From positions 38,502,867 to 38,566,866 of the forward strand of contig CAIIXF020000008.1 in the NCBI GenBank assembly GCA_903813345.2: a DNA stretch of 64,000 bases, given 5' to 3'. Each line of letters begins with the position of its first letter. Within the stretch, counting starts at the first letter, position 1. The DNA is from Owenia fusiformis. Its lineage: Eukaryota; Annelida; Polychaeta; Sabellida; Oweniidae. The translations under genes were made by a program, and so were the position numbers. The notes beneath the pieces are model-generated. The model was given only the letters and a program-made list of their open reading frames with translations, was not told the DNA's origin and made no database searches. This document shows, piece after piece, positions 48,101 through 58,440 of the stretch.

Positions 48101-51100
48101 ATTGAAATATATTGCACCCACCTTGTAATTCAAACAATTTGGCCAGTCAAATTGGCATTCAAAGGCAAGTTTTACATTACAGAATATTCATGCACATGCA
48201 TATGTAATATCTAGGTGTTGAATACATGTATAAATATTTCCAGGCCTACTGTACTTAATCCTCAAACATCTGGTGGACCGCTACAATATCTATTTCGCTT
48301 ATGGCCCATCAAAGATCGACAAAAATATTCACACCAGTGCTATCAATTTCGTCATTGTAGCTGTCATTATGTTGCAGTTCTGCATTGTCTTCTTCACAGT
48401 GCTCAGATCAGGTGAGGTTTTTGCTATATTGAATGTCTGTCTGCTGAAATGTACTTCTGCAGGCAAATTTTTAAGTATATCTCTCTACCGTAATATTTGA
48501 AATAATCTCTCTCTAATTTATTGGTATTTCTCTACAATTTGGAATGTTGATAACATGTCTGTTTAGTTTGTTTTCTGATTACTTAGTTTTTGTAATTTTT
48601 TTCATATGAAAACATGATCAACATGTTAAATACAAATAATCAAAACTTGCATATGAATACATGTAGGTTGTGCATTCATAAGTATTCTCTTCACTTACAT
48701 CACCTCTATGTTTTATATTTTCAGAAAACACATATGGTCTTACTGTTTTCTCGCTCGTCGCTCTGTTCCTTACGCTAATCATCTTCGTCGGGCGTCTCTG
48801 TTTTGGTTGGTTCAAAGGATTTGGACCCCTTAGTTACTCTGTAAGTTTAACTTTAAAATCCCATCACCAAATCTTTAAATGTGTCAAGTGAAAAATCAAA
48901 ATCATTTATAGTTTTCTTTATATATTTATATTATGAAATTATCTAGAAATAACTATATACCTCACTAATAATGTCAAATTTTGTGAAAATATACACTCAA
49001 ATTATGATGTTTTGCAATGGAATTCTGAAACATGATTAATGATAAAAACACAGTATTTGTGTAAAATCAAAAATGGGGTAAAAAGTCATTTAGACAAATA
49101 AACACAGTCTTTGATTGCTTAATATGATATAACTTGTATGAATGTATGATATTTTGGAGCTGTGTTTTATAGCAGTTTCAGAATGGAGTTGAGAGTCCCA
49201 TGACACCCCCAGAAGAACAGGAACTCAAGGTAGGGAAATTATGGGATATATTGTGTGGTAAATGCAATTGTGGTCATGTTTTGAAATGCAAAATAGAGTG
49301 AAAAGGAGTGGAATAAGCAAGGAAAAAGATAAACAGACATGTAGTTAACACTCTAAATTGTATAGAAATGCAAGAAAATCAGACAGTTCATCCAAATTTT
49401 AGAGAGAAATGGGTGGAATTAGGAAGGAATGAAATAAACAGGCATGTAAATGACACTCTAAATTCAATTCAATATGTACAATTCATTCAGCATTTAGAGA
49501 GAATTAGCATGCAAGACATGACCACCAATGACTGTTTTGATTGAACAGTATATGTATTGTGAAATATATTGTCTGTGACTTTTTGGCTCATTCCTCATTT
49601 TCTTCATCAAATAGCAAATTGCTTTCCTGTCAGGGAAGTAGATACAAAAAGAAGGATGGATGGGGTTAGACTTGTTTTGATAATTTATGCACCACTCCCT
49701 CTTCAGTTAATTGAGTAAAGAGAATGGGGAGTAGTCAAGAATATTATTGTTATCCAATCGAACGAAGTTCTGAGGGATATAGGGAACCCCTCCGTCCGTC
49801 CATCTGTCCGTCCGTACGTACGTCTGTCCGTCCGTCCGGGCAATAACTCAAATACCGTTTGCCCGATTTTGTTCATATTTTGTACACATATCCTATCGGG
49901 GTAGAAGTTCTGCTCAAAAGCTGATTTTTAAAATGGCCGCTCATTTCAAAATGGCCGCTCATTTCAAAATGGTGGCCATTTTAGTGCCAAATTTACAGTT
50001 ATTTAGGTGCAATATGTAAAACTGTAATAGGAATATGTTTTAGATGTAAAAAAAATTATAGGACATTAATAAAGCTAGAAATGTAGATATTAAAGAAGCA
50101 CATGGCAGCCATCTTGAAAAATGGCGGCCTTTACTCGTTATTTTACGATTTTTGCTGTAACTCTAAAAGTAGTGGAGCGATTTTGTTCATATTTGGTATG
50201 TGAATACTATAAACATTGCACACTGTCTAAAGACACTTTTGGTAGAAGGTGGCCATTTTAAAAAATTGCCGCCATTTTGAAAAATGGCCGCCATTTTAAC
50301 GTATTTTACTATAACTCGAAAAGTAGTGGAGTGATTTTGTTCACATTTGGTATGTGAATACTATAAGTATGGCAAATGGTCTAATGACACTTTTGGTAGA
50401 AGGCAGCCATTTTTGCTAAAAACTTTGTTTGTAAAAATGCCATCCATGGCTGTTCGATGGGATTTGCTACGCTTTGGCGTTGCCGTTGTTCTGGTTTAAA
50501 ATTACTTTCTTCAATTTAAGATAACATGTTGTGTTAGTATAAGATCACCCAATCAATTTGTGGTTTACATTTATCTTATAAGTCATCATTTATGTAATTT
50601 AACATCCAAACCTCCAATCCTGTATCTTTTTTATCGTAATAACTTCAAAAGTGTATATATTGTACATATATGTATTTAGATGTTTTGATTGGTTAATAAT
50701 GATTACACTTGTTTTTGTTGTTTAGGAAGAGGTACTGTATTCTTCTTTTGTGTGCTGTTTCTTCCTTCTCCTACCCTAGAGGGAGATTCTTTGGGTCACA
50801 TCTCCAACGCACAACTAACTGAAATTCCCTTTTCCCAATTTTCTGTCGTTCTAATTATTTTTCCTCAGATTCCCTTTATTCATGGTTTACAATCCAACAT
50901 CTTTTCCGCTGTCTTCTTATTCAATCCTCAACCTTCTTGAACTGATGAAAGTACCTTAGTTAGCTGAGTATTCCATAGCCCTACAGGGCTGTTGAGATCA
51001 GGCATCCAATTGCAATGGTGGTCTCACTGAGGGTCAACCTAATACTGCCCTAAGATCAGATTCTACAGAGTGTGCCTTTCTCTAAATAGTTTATAGTCTA

Positions 51101-53445
51101 CAGGATTGACCCATTTTTCCCCTCCTTCTTCTGGGAACCAATAAGGGGAGCCAAATTTCAGGTCTGATAAAAAATTCAAAGTGGGCCCAAATTTTGAAAA
51201 TTTGAGGCCCATTTTCTTCAAAATTTGGCCAAAAATTAAAAATAGGCCTTAAATGTCCAGTTATGGCCCGGGCCCCTGCCCCCCCCAGATTCTCCAGTGT
51301 GTTTAGACATTAGATGAGAGCTGATTTCATAATTGACTAACTCACTAAACCTTTAATGAATTATATACTCAACCATGCATGGTATTGTACAAATAATATA
51401 ATGCAGACACTATACATGCTTTTATAGGATGCACCAAATTTCATTGAACTTTAAAGTAAATGAGATAATGTTGATTTTAAAGTGAAACCAGCTCTTTGCC
51501 TAAATTAAAATAGAAAATCCATTTCCAAAAAAGAACTTTCTGTAAATATTGAAGCATGAAAAAAATGCTCAAGCATTGAAAATTGTCTAGAATTGAATAG
51601 AATCTAGATACTTTTAATCCGTAAACTAATTGTAAACAATTCAATGATTTCTTTCTGCAAAATGGTATTAACTCATTTAAATAACAAATCTGATGAATTA
51701 ATCTTTTTTCATGCGCTATGATTGACTTCTGCTGCCATCTTTATGAAGCTGTCACACTAGGCCATGTGGGAACACTTTGGGGCAGATGGGGGGCATGGCA
51801 TGGACACACAGTGGGCAAAACAAATAGTTTAATAGCAAGATATCCACACTCACACCAAATACAAAAATTAATTGAAAATTTAATGCCCAAAATTATAAAC
51901 ATGGCGAATGGTGACCCCCCCACGGCCTAATTTGACAGCTACTTTAGAGAGGACCTAGCATGGAATATGCAAAGTATGAGTAGTCAATTGCCTTTTGAGA
52001 GAAATGATGTTGAATTCATAATGCCATTGAAACTTGTATCTTGCCCATTTACCAGTCGAAAGCATGGACACGAGATAAGGCTAATATCTTTGTTTAAGTG
52101 GATACTGTGTGGGATTTACTAGAATAGTACACCATTTTATAATATATAGAATTAGAAACATGGACTTGCTAGGATTTTATGGCCCAAAAGAGAATTTCAT
52201 CATTACAGTCATCTTCTGCTACTTGTATATGTGCAGGGAGGCGGGAGGCGGGAAAGGGTACCACATTAATCTTGTCATCAAAATTCAATGATTTTAAATC
52301 ATGGCTATTTTTAGGGCATTTTATCTTTGTTGCCCTTTGAAGAACATTCATTTGCTTTTTGAGACAGAGCAACAAAAAATGGTTCATTGTGATCAGACTT
52401 AGCCATATTTATTTTGTGTTTGTACACAAGTTTCTACTCTGTTCATTGTAGATCATGTTTTGCTCCCCGTCATGCTCTGAAGAGGTAAAAACTACATGTA
52501 GTTAGTTTAAAACAGCATGGGTTTAATTTTCTTTCAAGGAAGTCTTGGTGGTTGTATTTTAAACTATATATCGAAATAAAGTTAACAGACATAGAGACAC
52601 AAATAAGACTCTAAATTGTATAGAAATGCAAGAATTATCAAAGATTTCATTCAAATTTTGAGAGAAATGGGTGAACTTAGCAAGAATGAAAGGAATAGAA
52701 ATGCACAAATAAAATTACTGACAAGGTTTTCATTCAAATTTTACAGAGAAAAGAGTGGAATTAGCAAGGAATAAAATAAACAATCTAAATTGTGTAAAAA
52801 TCATTGAAAATAAGGCAGTCTATTCAAATTTTAGAGAAATATGAGAAAAGAAAAAGCGAAAAATATTTCTTTGAGCAAATCTCTGCGTGGTGTTATGGTA
52901 TGTGGTGATGGAGAAATGAAGATGGAACACTGTTGTTGCAACATTTTCATTTGAAATAAATATTTCTAAATGTATATTTTATAACTACATGTACATGTAT
53001 TTGGTATTTTTGTAGATATTGTCAGTCAAGTTGGATGTATTTTCATGTGTAAGGTGTCAGAAAGGGTTTCTATTGCACTGTTTGCTTCTTTAAGTTAAAA
53101 ATCTTGGTACTGTATTGTTTCTAGGTGAAAACAAATTCTCTCCAATATATAATTAATGTAAAATGTTAACGATTTCAGGGCTTATTTCATTTACTTTTAT
53201 GATTGATTTTTATGTGAACACTTGCTACGGTCTCCAACTTTTTGGTAATACTTTTTGTTGTTTTCCAGGCATTTGTGCCGAATGTTCTCCTTAAAGAGAC
53301 TGACCAGAGGACTTACCAAGCTCCCAGTCCAGTAAGAGAGGCCACTACCCACAATGCCCCAGCTCCAGCCAGCCAATCATATGGTGCCACAGATTCTCCG
53401 AGTCATGAAGCTTCTCATGCAAATCACCATGATGAATTTGAATAA
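30169..53445 (+). CDS. TMEM63: TMEM63, OSCA/TMEM63-type mechanosensitive cation channel (complete, 21 exon positions)
   Basis: Coding exons: 30169-30300, 31303-31385, 35540-35630, 35985-36022, 36613-36752, 39938-39989, 40736-40844, 41612-41685, 42315-42395, 42732-42858, 43126-43259, 43786-43911, 44647-44800, 45083-45192 or 46038-46147 (alternatives), 46596-46745, 46947-47109, 47364-47469, 48244-48411, 48725-48840, 49173-49229, 53269-53445 (TAA). All borders are GT-AG and all phases join, giving 2388 nt and 795 aa; human TMEM63A-C have about 805-830. Diagnostic parts in order: M0, '[14 protein letters not shown]', M1-M2 ('FQRHLL', 'VILPINFQG'), an RRM-like cytosolic loop ('[10 protein letters not shown]', '[10 protein letters not shown]'), a Cys-rich 'CGQVCCCC' patch (probable palmitoylation), pore helices M3-M7 ('FFLTTPSIL', '[15 protein letters not shown]', '[10 protein letters not shown]', 'CPLIVPFG', 'HLVDRYN') and a His/Ser-rich tail. 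The family forms stretch- and osmolarity-gated channels in plasma or organelle membranes. Confidence 0.96.
30496..30858 (+). repeat. ~36-bp tandem array (gaaatggctgaaaatactaa)
   Basis: About ten copies of 'tactgaaatggctgaaaata' followed by 'ctaagatgttgaaaaa', in TMEM63 intron 1. Unit length varies slightly through A-run changes. Confidence 0.9.
31725..32190 (+). repeat. 40-bp tandem array with CATGTGACC and CCAATGA in each unit
   Basis: About ten copies of 'taatatcatgtgaccatgct' plus 'tagccaatgatactctattg', in TMEM63 intron 2. Each unit carries an E-box-like CATGTGAC and an adjacent CCAATGA. Outer copies are diverged. Confidence 0.9.
32510..32700 (+). repeat. Dispersed repeat family B ('gtggaattagcaaggaataa')
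   Basis: Core order: 'tcatgttttgaaatg', 'agagtggaattagcaaggaa', 'taaagtaaacaggcatgtag', 'cactctaaattgtatagaaa', 'tgcaagaaaatc', 'ttcattcaaattttagagag'. It recurs at 36790-36990, 38350-38545, 45475-45560, 49265-49530, 52580-52830 and 53490-53525, and inverted at 27540-27715 and 48480-48600. Termini and family are unknown. Confidence 0.75.
32967..33163. mobile_element. MITE with TACAGTAAAACCTGT / GGTTTTACTGTA termini
   Basis: The inverted ends 'tacagtaaaacc' and 'ggttttactgta' enclose about 170 bp with 'gtgttcacatcaag' and 'gaggtgttctgatata'. This is the most complete copy of the family and the reference for the expanded copy at 28396-28825. Confidence 0.75.
33385..33745 (+). repeat. ~24-bp tandem array rich in AGGTCA / GGGTCA
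   Basis: About 14 irregular copies of 'tttgaaggtcattcagggtc' lie in TMEM63 intron 2. Many units place AGGTCA and GGGTCA as direct repeats four bases apart, the half-site layout read by nuclear receptor dimers. Whether this has any function is open. Confidence 0.88.
34086..34975. mobile_element. 890-bp foldback element (arms ~410-450 bp)
   Basis: The left arm starts 'caccccatgcagacagatcg' and the right arm ends with its complement 'cgatctgtctgcatggggtg'. Matching inner landmarks include 'caccaggaaagtagaaac' / 'gtttctactttcctggtg' and 'attccccctggt' / 'accagggggaat'. The arms meet around a loop of about 30 bp near 34494-34525. No ORF. Probably a foldback or long-TIR DNA element in TMEM63 intron 2. 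Confidence 0.88.
35205..35285. mobile_element. 81-bp mariner-type hairpin MITE
   Basis: 'tacaggttgtccataaagtc' and 'gactttttgtacaccctgta' are inverted ends. The inner arms 'tctttacac' and 'gtgtaaaga' extend the hairpin almost to the centre. TACAGGGTGTCC-type ends are typical of mariner-like elements; compare 57269-58274. Confidence 0.8.
36055..36174. mobile_element. Short copy of the CAGGCCCGTAGCCAGG MITE
   Basis: It begins 'caggcctgtagccagg', keeps 'gatgaaaaaccgcatgattt' and 'tttttggccagggg', and ends 'ctagctacggacctgcc'. It lies 32 bp after the donor of the TMEM63 exon 35985-36022 and lacks part of the core seen at 23378-23576. Confidence 0.75.
37085..37180 (+). mobile_element. Possible tRNA-derived SINE fragment
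   Basis: 'aggttgtggattcgattccc' looks like the T-arm and B box of a tRNA-derived SINE head. The matching A box upstream is not recognisable, so only a fragment can be claimed. Confidence 0.35.
39970..40165 (+). repeat. 20-bp array made of a TMEM63 exon end plus its donor
   Basis: The last 17 nt of exon 39938-39989 (agtaacataaatagcaa) and the first intron bases (gta) form a 20-bp unit. It repeats to about 40140, followed by decayed copies. Donor-like gtaagt recurs at 39990, 40010, 40030, 40070, 40110 and 40130. At 40050 and 40090 it is gcaagt, a GC-type donor. Reading past the true donor gives AAG TAA, an immediate stop. The long minus-strand frame over it (39934-40257) is a by-product. Confidence 0.93.
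41240..41345 (+). repeat. ~20-bp tandem array (atatattatatgatgtcaa)
   Basis: Five units of 'atatattatatgatgtcaa' and close variants with 'gacgtcaa', in the TMEM63 intron after exon 40736-40844. Alternate units carry a palindromic TGACGTCA-like core. Confidence 0.85.
41755..41850 (+). repeat. Dispersed 'ttttagctcatgtg...cacccactt' repeat
   Basis: Matches the head of the repeat at 22525-22580 (tttagctcac, then gatcac/aatcac and cacttgtctgtctg). Short and diverged. Confidence 0.5.
43885..44300 (+). repeat. 111-bp duplication of a TMEM63 exon end with its donor
   Basis: The last 27 nt of exon 43786-43911 ('tatgcccc...atattctg'), its donor and about 80 nt of intron are repeated 111 bp downstream (second donor at 44023). 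A third copy of the intron part, without exon sequence, follows a donor-like gtaagt at 44203. A mariner-like terminus ('cgaggggtgatcaggaattt', 44043) lies between copies 2 and 3. Confidence 0.9.
45083..45192 (+). CDS. TMEM63: TMEM63 alternative exon 14a (pore helix M4, version a)
   Basis: 110 nt, entry phase 0, exit phase 2, acceptor 'tatttccag', donor ag|gtgttt (weak at +3 to +5). It encodes [16 protein letters not shown], then [20 protein letters not shown]. It matches the family segment around M4 but departs from vertebrate sequence in the middle (IVLLAKAIP for LLWCFSALLP). It lies 845 bp before 14b. Both copies fit between exons 44647-44800 and 46596-46745 without changing frame, but only one at a time. 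Confidence 0.88.
46038..46147 (+). CDS. TMEM63: TMEM63 alternative exon 14b (pore helix M4, version b)
   Basis: Also 110 nt with the same phases, acceptor 'gcttacag' and strong donor ag|gtaaga. It encodes [16 protein letters not shown], then [20 protein letters not shown]. It is closer than 14a to vertebrate TMEM63 (QFFPTLLLWCFSALLP...VYYSAFFEAHWTR). The two copies share only scattered positions (FxPTVI, VYY, YLIGH.TR) and have no stops or broken borders, so both seem to be kept as coding exons. Including both would add 220 nt and shift the frame. Confidence 0.9.
47445..47861 (+). repeat. 32-bp array made of a TMEM63 exon end plus its donor, 13 copies
   Basis: The last 25 nt of exon 47364-47469 ('ccatgccccctaattgtacc' and 'ttttg') plus gtgagta form a 32-bp unit. 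There are 13 copies including the exon itself, each with ttttg|gtgagt or a close variant. The last donor is at about 47854. The second C/T-rich half varies between 'ctaattgta' and 'ctaagtgta', partly in alternation. Reading past the true donor reaches TAA after six codons. Confidence 0.94.
49230..49758. other. Start of TMEM63 last intron, with family B repeats
   Basis: 49265-49530 carries one and a half copies of the 'gtggaattagcaaggaataa' repeat. The rest is AT-rich. No further exon is seen between 49229 and 53269. Confidence 0.6.
49759..50500. repeat. GTCC-run dispersed element with 'aaaatggccgcc' blocks
   Basis: It starts 'atccaatcgaacgaagttct', runs through a (gtcc)n tract at 49790-49840, then 'cgattttgttcatatttggt' three times. 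Blocks of 'aaaatggccgccatttt' and 'ggtagaaggtggcc' alternate. A related fragment lies at 8590-8625. No ORF. The family is unknown to me. Confidence 0.6.
50501..53268. other. Remainder of TMEM63 last intron, no gene seen
   Basis: AT-rich with short unrelated frames (50689-50940, 51718-51930, 52109-52291) that show no similarity or splice context. 52580-52830 carries family B repeat. 51170-51290 has a 'gggcccaaattttgaaaatt' / 'cccgggcccctgcccccccc' type repeat. Confidence 0.5.
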
Positions 53446-54712
53446 AGCTCCACAATTGTTGCGCTTTATACTAACAAAGTAGACTATAATGAGTGGAATC
53501 GGCAAGGAATAAAGTAAACAGGCGTAATGATCATGATAAATTTCACAAAAAACACCTCAAACTTGACAGGTCAATCAAGAGATAAAGCAAAAACAAGAGG
53601 CCTGGAGAGAACAATCAAGGCCAGGAAAGAACAATCAATGTCGATTTAGAACAAGGAATTCCACGATGGACCATCACTTGAGTGATTATGTATTAAGGAT
53701 ACAATCATTGATTCTCTGATCACTGATTGGTGGATTTTAAATCGGTGCAAGTACGCAAAATTCACAGATCTTGCTCAGCTGCTTGCAAGGACACTACCTA
53801 AAATATGTAGTTGCTTTGTATTGAGACATACAAGGACACCACATGGCACAGGAAATCCATATATATTCTTGGCAATATTTAAAGATGTTTTATTCACTTT
53901 TAGCTTGAATTCTTCACATGTTTCTTTACATTTAAAATTGCTCATTCAATTTTTTCAAATTGATGATTAAGAATGTCGTCACAACAGAGTTATTGTGCAG
54001 AGATAGTAGTGTTTTTATATGGGTTATAGCAGATATAACAGATATAACATATAAAAGAAATAGAAGGGACAAAGATGAGTTCATGGTAAGTCTGAGTCCC
54101 TTCTATTTCTTGTAAGATGTGTAATGACCCGAGGGTGTCTCTGGAGAATGAGCAAATGCCGAGGATGTTGTGAAAAACAGATACAGACATGAAACAAGAT
54201 ATACAAGGGATATGTACTGGGAGGTTTTGGATATAGGGTATATCCTGAGGGATATATCTATATCTCCCCGAGTGACCGATATAATGCCCTATGTTGGGAT
54301 TAACCCCTGTATGACCCTCATATCAAAGACTCTATCAAGCAAGCCACCAAAAAGAGCTCTGTTGGAGTAGCAATTTGCTATTCAGGGGTCCGTTTTTGGA
54401 AATGTTATAACTTATGATTTATCCACAAGTGATTGTTTGTGAAAATGTAGTTAATGGTTTTCTCTTAAATTACGATCCTACAAAAAATGAACCCCAGGGT
54501 CATTACAGATCATTTCTGAATACTCGTAAGTAAGATACAAATGAATGAGGCTCCTGTGGAGCAACAATGAGAAAATAGATGGTTAATCCCTACCTCCTTT
54601 GTGGGTAAGGGATGAACCATGTGAACCTAGTCCCAACAGCTTTTGAGCAACACTAAAAATTTAAGGCCTGGAATGACCATTCTTTAAAGGTGTTGCTCTC
54701 CGAAATTTAATA
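53446..54712. other. TMEM63 3' flank
   Basis: Begins as 3' UTR after TAA 53443-53445. A family B fragment supplies an 'aataaa' at 53507, so I do not take that as the polyadenylation signal. 54020-54060 and 54180-54290 are rich in 'gatata' steps. No gene. Confidence 0.4.
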
Positions 54713-54797
54713 TACAGGGTGGGCCAAAAGATTTCGCAACCTTTTTAGAAGGCAAAAAAAGTATCATAACATTATGGTATTTTTGGCCCACCCTGTA
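54713..54797. mobile_element. 85-bp MITE with TACAGGGTGGGCCAAAA termini
   Basis: The ends 'tacagggtgggccaaaa' and 'tttttggcccaccctgta' are inverted repeats around about 50 bp. The same terminus opens the element at 62349, so this is a deleted relative of that mariner-like family. Confidence 0.82.
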
Positions 54798-55589
54798 TAT
54801 ATAATATATACTCGTATGGATATCAACAACTATGTGATATGGGAGTGGAATAGATAGCTGTAGTTACATCACGGCAAAATTGGTGGAGAAACTTTTTTAT
54901 CAAAACATCTCTTTAATTCAATCACCTCATTTCAAATCATATCAGAAATCATGATTTCTCAAGAAAAATCTGTTGGGTACAATGTTACTATAGCAACGAC
55001 AATGATTGAATTACAGCAAGGGGGATTTTGAAGTCTAGAAATGGGTCCCTGATTAATTTATGATGAATATTATGACGATCATGAGGGCCAGTTATCAAAG
55101 AAGATTCTTCAAGCATGCTCAAATAAAAACACATTAACATATTTTTGGGGAATTAGAGGTTGGATGTTAGATATTGAAGCTTGTTTAGGAATCTGTTAGG
55201 CCAAGAACATTTATTAATGTAGGCAAGATCTTACTGGGGTGTAGTGAGGGGAGGCAAATTTAGGCGAGGCTTTAGGCTAAAGGAGCTTAATTATACCTTT
55301 TGACATCAATATCAGCTTCAGTTGAAAAATGTCTGAATAAAGATATATTTGAAAGTGTAACATTTTGGTGAGTATAGCTCATACCCAAGATCTTTAATGA
55401 GATTTCTTCAGGTCCATTAGGAATGTCTTTGCATGGTTATTAATTAAGCAATCATGACTCAGATTTATGTGTAACTTAAGAGTTGTCTCAGATCATGAGA
55501 GAAAACTGAAAACTCAGTTGCTATTTGTGTTTGCACCATTTCCCAGATATAGGTGTTTATTAGGAAAATCCTGTAGAAGAATATTGTAA
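54798..55589. other. Non-coding, no gene seen
   Basis: AT-rich intergenic sequence without recognisable repeats or exons. Confidence 0.4.
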
Positions 55590-55776
55590 CAAGGATTTCA
55601 GAGTGTTCCACTTACAAAAGTAGGTGAAATACACTTTTGTAAGTGGTAATTCTCTGTAAGTGGAACATACAGGGTCACATTGTCCTCTAACCCAATTTCA
55701 TATTAGTGGAACACCTCACAAGTGGAACACTTTTTAGTGGAACCAAAGGTGTTCCACTAACACAGGTTTTACTGAA
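55590..55776. mobile_element. MITE of the gtgttccact / GTAAAACC family
   Basis: Contains 'agtgttccacttacaaaagt', 'tggaacacctcacaagtgga' and a right end 'acacaggttttactga'. The left terminus is unclear. Related to 8809-8973 and 29185-29354. Confidence 0.6.
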
Positions 55777-56190
55777 TGTGACAGTATGAAAACAAACATT
55801 TTAATTACATTATAACCATTGATAAATAATAATACATTCACTAATTTATTCCACATTCTATCTATAATTATTTTATTATCACTTATTAATTATTATTATA
55901 ATACGTAGATGTTTGTATCTGGTATTGTACACAGTTTGCCCCTACTATTATTCATATAACCCTATCCTTTGAATTTATTAATGAATATACTTACAAAGGA
56001 GTATGTTGTCCGTGTATACATTAATCTAGTATTTGATTTAAAATATTGTGATCATATATTTTATACTACAATGTACATAAATGAGTATGTATTGGTTTAA
56101 TTTGTTTAAGTCACTCGCATAGGTTTGATCATTGATGTATGTAAAATGATGACAGTATTTTTGAATAATTTGCCCATTTCTTAGAACTTA

Positions 56191-57250
56191 CGAGGGTTGT
56201 CCCAGAATTAATGCACTATATGCTCTAACTTTATCAATAATTGTTATTTTTCCACGAAATTTTCAGGGAATGTTCCTTAGAGACATCTTAATTATTCTAC
56301 AAATTTTCAGTTGGACTGATAATACTATGTTGATTTTATAACAAAATCAAGTTGGTGACTTTGGGTAGGGCGGGGCAGGCTATTGTCACGTCAAAAGAAA
56401 TAAAAATATGAAATAATTAATCAACAAATACCATTTTGTGTAGCGAAAAGAAGTATGCTCAAAAATACATTTTAAGATACTAAATTATTAGGAGCGCATC
56501 CTAGACTAATGGATGTATATTGCACAGTGTCCCATTTCACATGTTCTCAAAATATTGGCCGTTGCATGTTATGTACTTTTGATGCCTGTCAGGTCGAACA
56601 CTCTTAGCAATTTCTTCAACCATGACTTGTGGAGCTTTTGCCTCCCATGTTTGGAGTTGTCATCCAGGGTCCAGTCATCACTTTTAAAGCTCTTCTAGTT
56701 CTATCTGGTGTATACTCCTTTTATACTTTCTTCATGGTAGCATGGCATAAGGTTGTGTGGCTGTGAGTCCAAGTGAAGTATGAAGTTGGGCCACCAAACG
56801 CAAAGCGCAAAGCCTTCTGTTATCAGTTGAGAATTTCAGCCATTTTTGCAATTTCTTGACTGCGACTGAATTTGAATTTGTGACTATTGAACTGTGGTAT
56901 TATGACATCACAGCGCTAAATGTCATTATTTGTACTTGATGAACATGTTTATAATAATGAATAAATTTAACAATTTCCCAAACATTTTGATCATTTAAAA
57001 GAAAGAAATATTAATAAAATAACACTTTGGAGCTTTTCATGATTAGAAACATTGGTACCTGCCCCGCTCACCCCGACCCCTGTGTTGCTATAGCAACCAT
57101 TCAAAGACTTAATATTAATGTATGATGCCGAAACTTCAGGATATAACAGATAAAACTTCAATTGTTGTTATAAGCGCCCAATTTCAACTGAATTGAAGAA
57201 TATTGAAGAGTGTTAGAGCATATAGTGCATTACTTCTGGGACAACCCTCG
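56191..57250. mobile_element. 1.06-kb mariner-like element, TA-flanked
   Basis: The left end CGAGGGTTGTCCCAGAATTA continues 'atgcactatatgctctaac'. The right end is its near-perfect inverted copy ('gttagagcatatagtgcatt', 'acttctgggacaaccctcg'). TA lies on both sides (56189-56190, 57251-57252). Ends of the CGAGGG-TCC type are characteristic of mariner/irritans elements. No long transposase frame remains. Confidence 0.85.
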
Positions 57251-57268
57251 TATACAGTAAAACATGTA

Positions 57269-58274
57269 CAGGGTGTCCGGAAAGTAAAGATACAAATACT
57301 CTAATTTTAAGAGATTCAGTTTTTTTGTAATGAAATCGCTACAGATTGTAGAGGAACTACATTACAATACATCTAACAACTTTTATAACATATAGTCTAA
57401 ATGTGTTAAAGTTACGGTTGTCATGGTTACATTGGTGAGGGGTATGCGGAGCAGTTCCATGATATCGCTAAATTGTGATAAATTGCTAAAATATAACCAT
57501 TTGAAATAGTGTTTATAATTGTATTCTTATCAGTTTTTTGTTTTGTTCAATATTGTATTCCTGCTGCCATAGTATTCTCTTTAGTATAACGATATCATTG
57601 ATACATATCAGAACTATGTAATGTCAAAAGTATAATCAAAGAAAAAGAGTATATAAGTGTTTAGAAAAGGGGTCCCTGGATTAATAGGAAAAGCTAGGAA
57701 AGTCAATAGTGCACCTCCACAGTCAATGCTCCAATGCACAAACCAAAGAAAACATATCTTACAATTGAATGTCTTGACATTAATCTTTTTGTACAATGGC
57801 CCATATTTCTCTGATAATGTCCCGTTGGACTTCTACATTAATGAATATGTTAAAGCAATATTTGTGAGAAGTTCAACATAAAATGAGACTCGGCTGGAAA
57901 CCAATGTTATCAGCAATCTTAAAGGTTTTGTCAGGTCTTTGAATATCCGGTCAAAATGCACCGCAGCACCAAGAATGTTTAGATAGATGTTGAAAATGCA
58001 TAATACTGGATACAATGAGTAATGTCAAATGATTAAATAATGTTACAGTGCTAATCCTTTTGCTGTTGTGGTACATAATTTGATGCATAATAGCAACAGA
58101 CGACGGAGTGTCAAGATGATATGAACAGGAGAAAAGAATTACAAAACATAATTGTGACACTGCTCCACATACCCGCGACTCCTGTTGCCATAACAACCAT
58201 AACTTTTTTATTTTGAGAAAATTTGCCATGACAGTTGCAGGATAAATTGTTACAATGTCATTCTATACACCCTG
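57269..58274 (+). mobile_element. 1-kb mariner-like element with long TIRs, TA-flanked
   Basis: It begins CAGGGTGTCCGGAAAGTAAA after TA and ends '...tatacaccctg' before TA. The inner arms are related over more than 100 bp ('agttacggttgtcatggtta' and 'gaggggtatgcggagcagt', with complements at 58150-58205). A plus-strand frame at 57657-57881 ends in 'PLDFYINEYVKAIF'. This resembles the conserved PLDFxLWGYVK segment of mariner transposases after the last catalytic Asp, so it is probably a decayed transposase. Confidence 0.75.
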
Positions 58275-58440
58275 TATATTCAAACACCTCCCTAATCTGA
58301 ACACCTCTCAATGTGAACACTTTTTCCTGGTCCCAAATTGACTCACATATTCAAAATAACCTTGAAATATGAACACCTGCTAATCTAAACACTCTATGTC
58401 AATCCTAGTGATGTTCAGATCAACAGGTTTAATTGTATTG
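58275..58440. mobile_element. MITE abutting the mariner-like element
   Basis: Carries 'ttcaaacacctccctaatct', 'gaacacctctcaatgtgaac' and 'gttcagatcaacaggttt', the reverse orientation of 32967-33163. Its left edge coincides with the TA of the neighbouring element. Confidence 0.6.
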
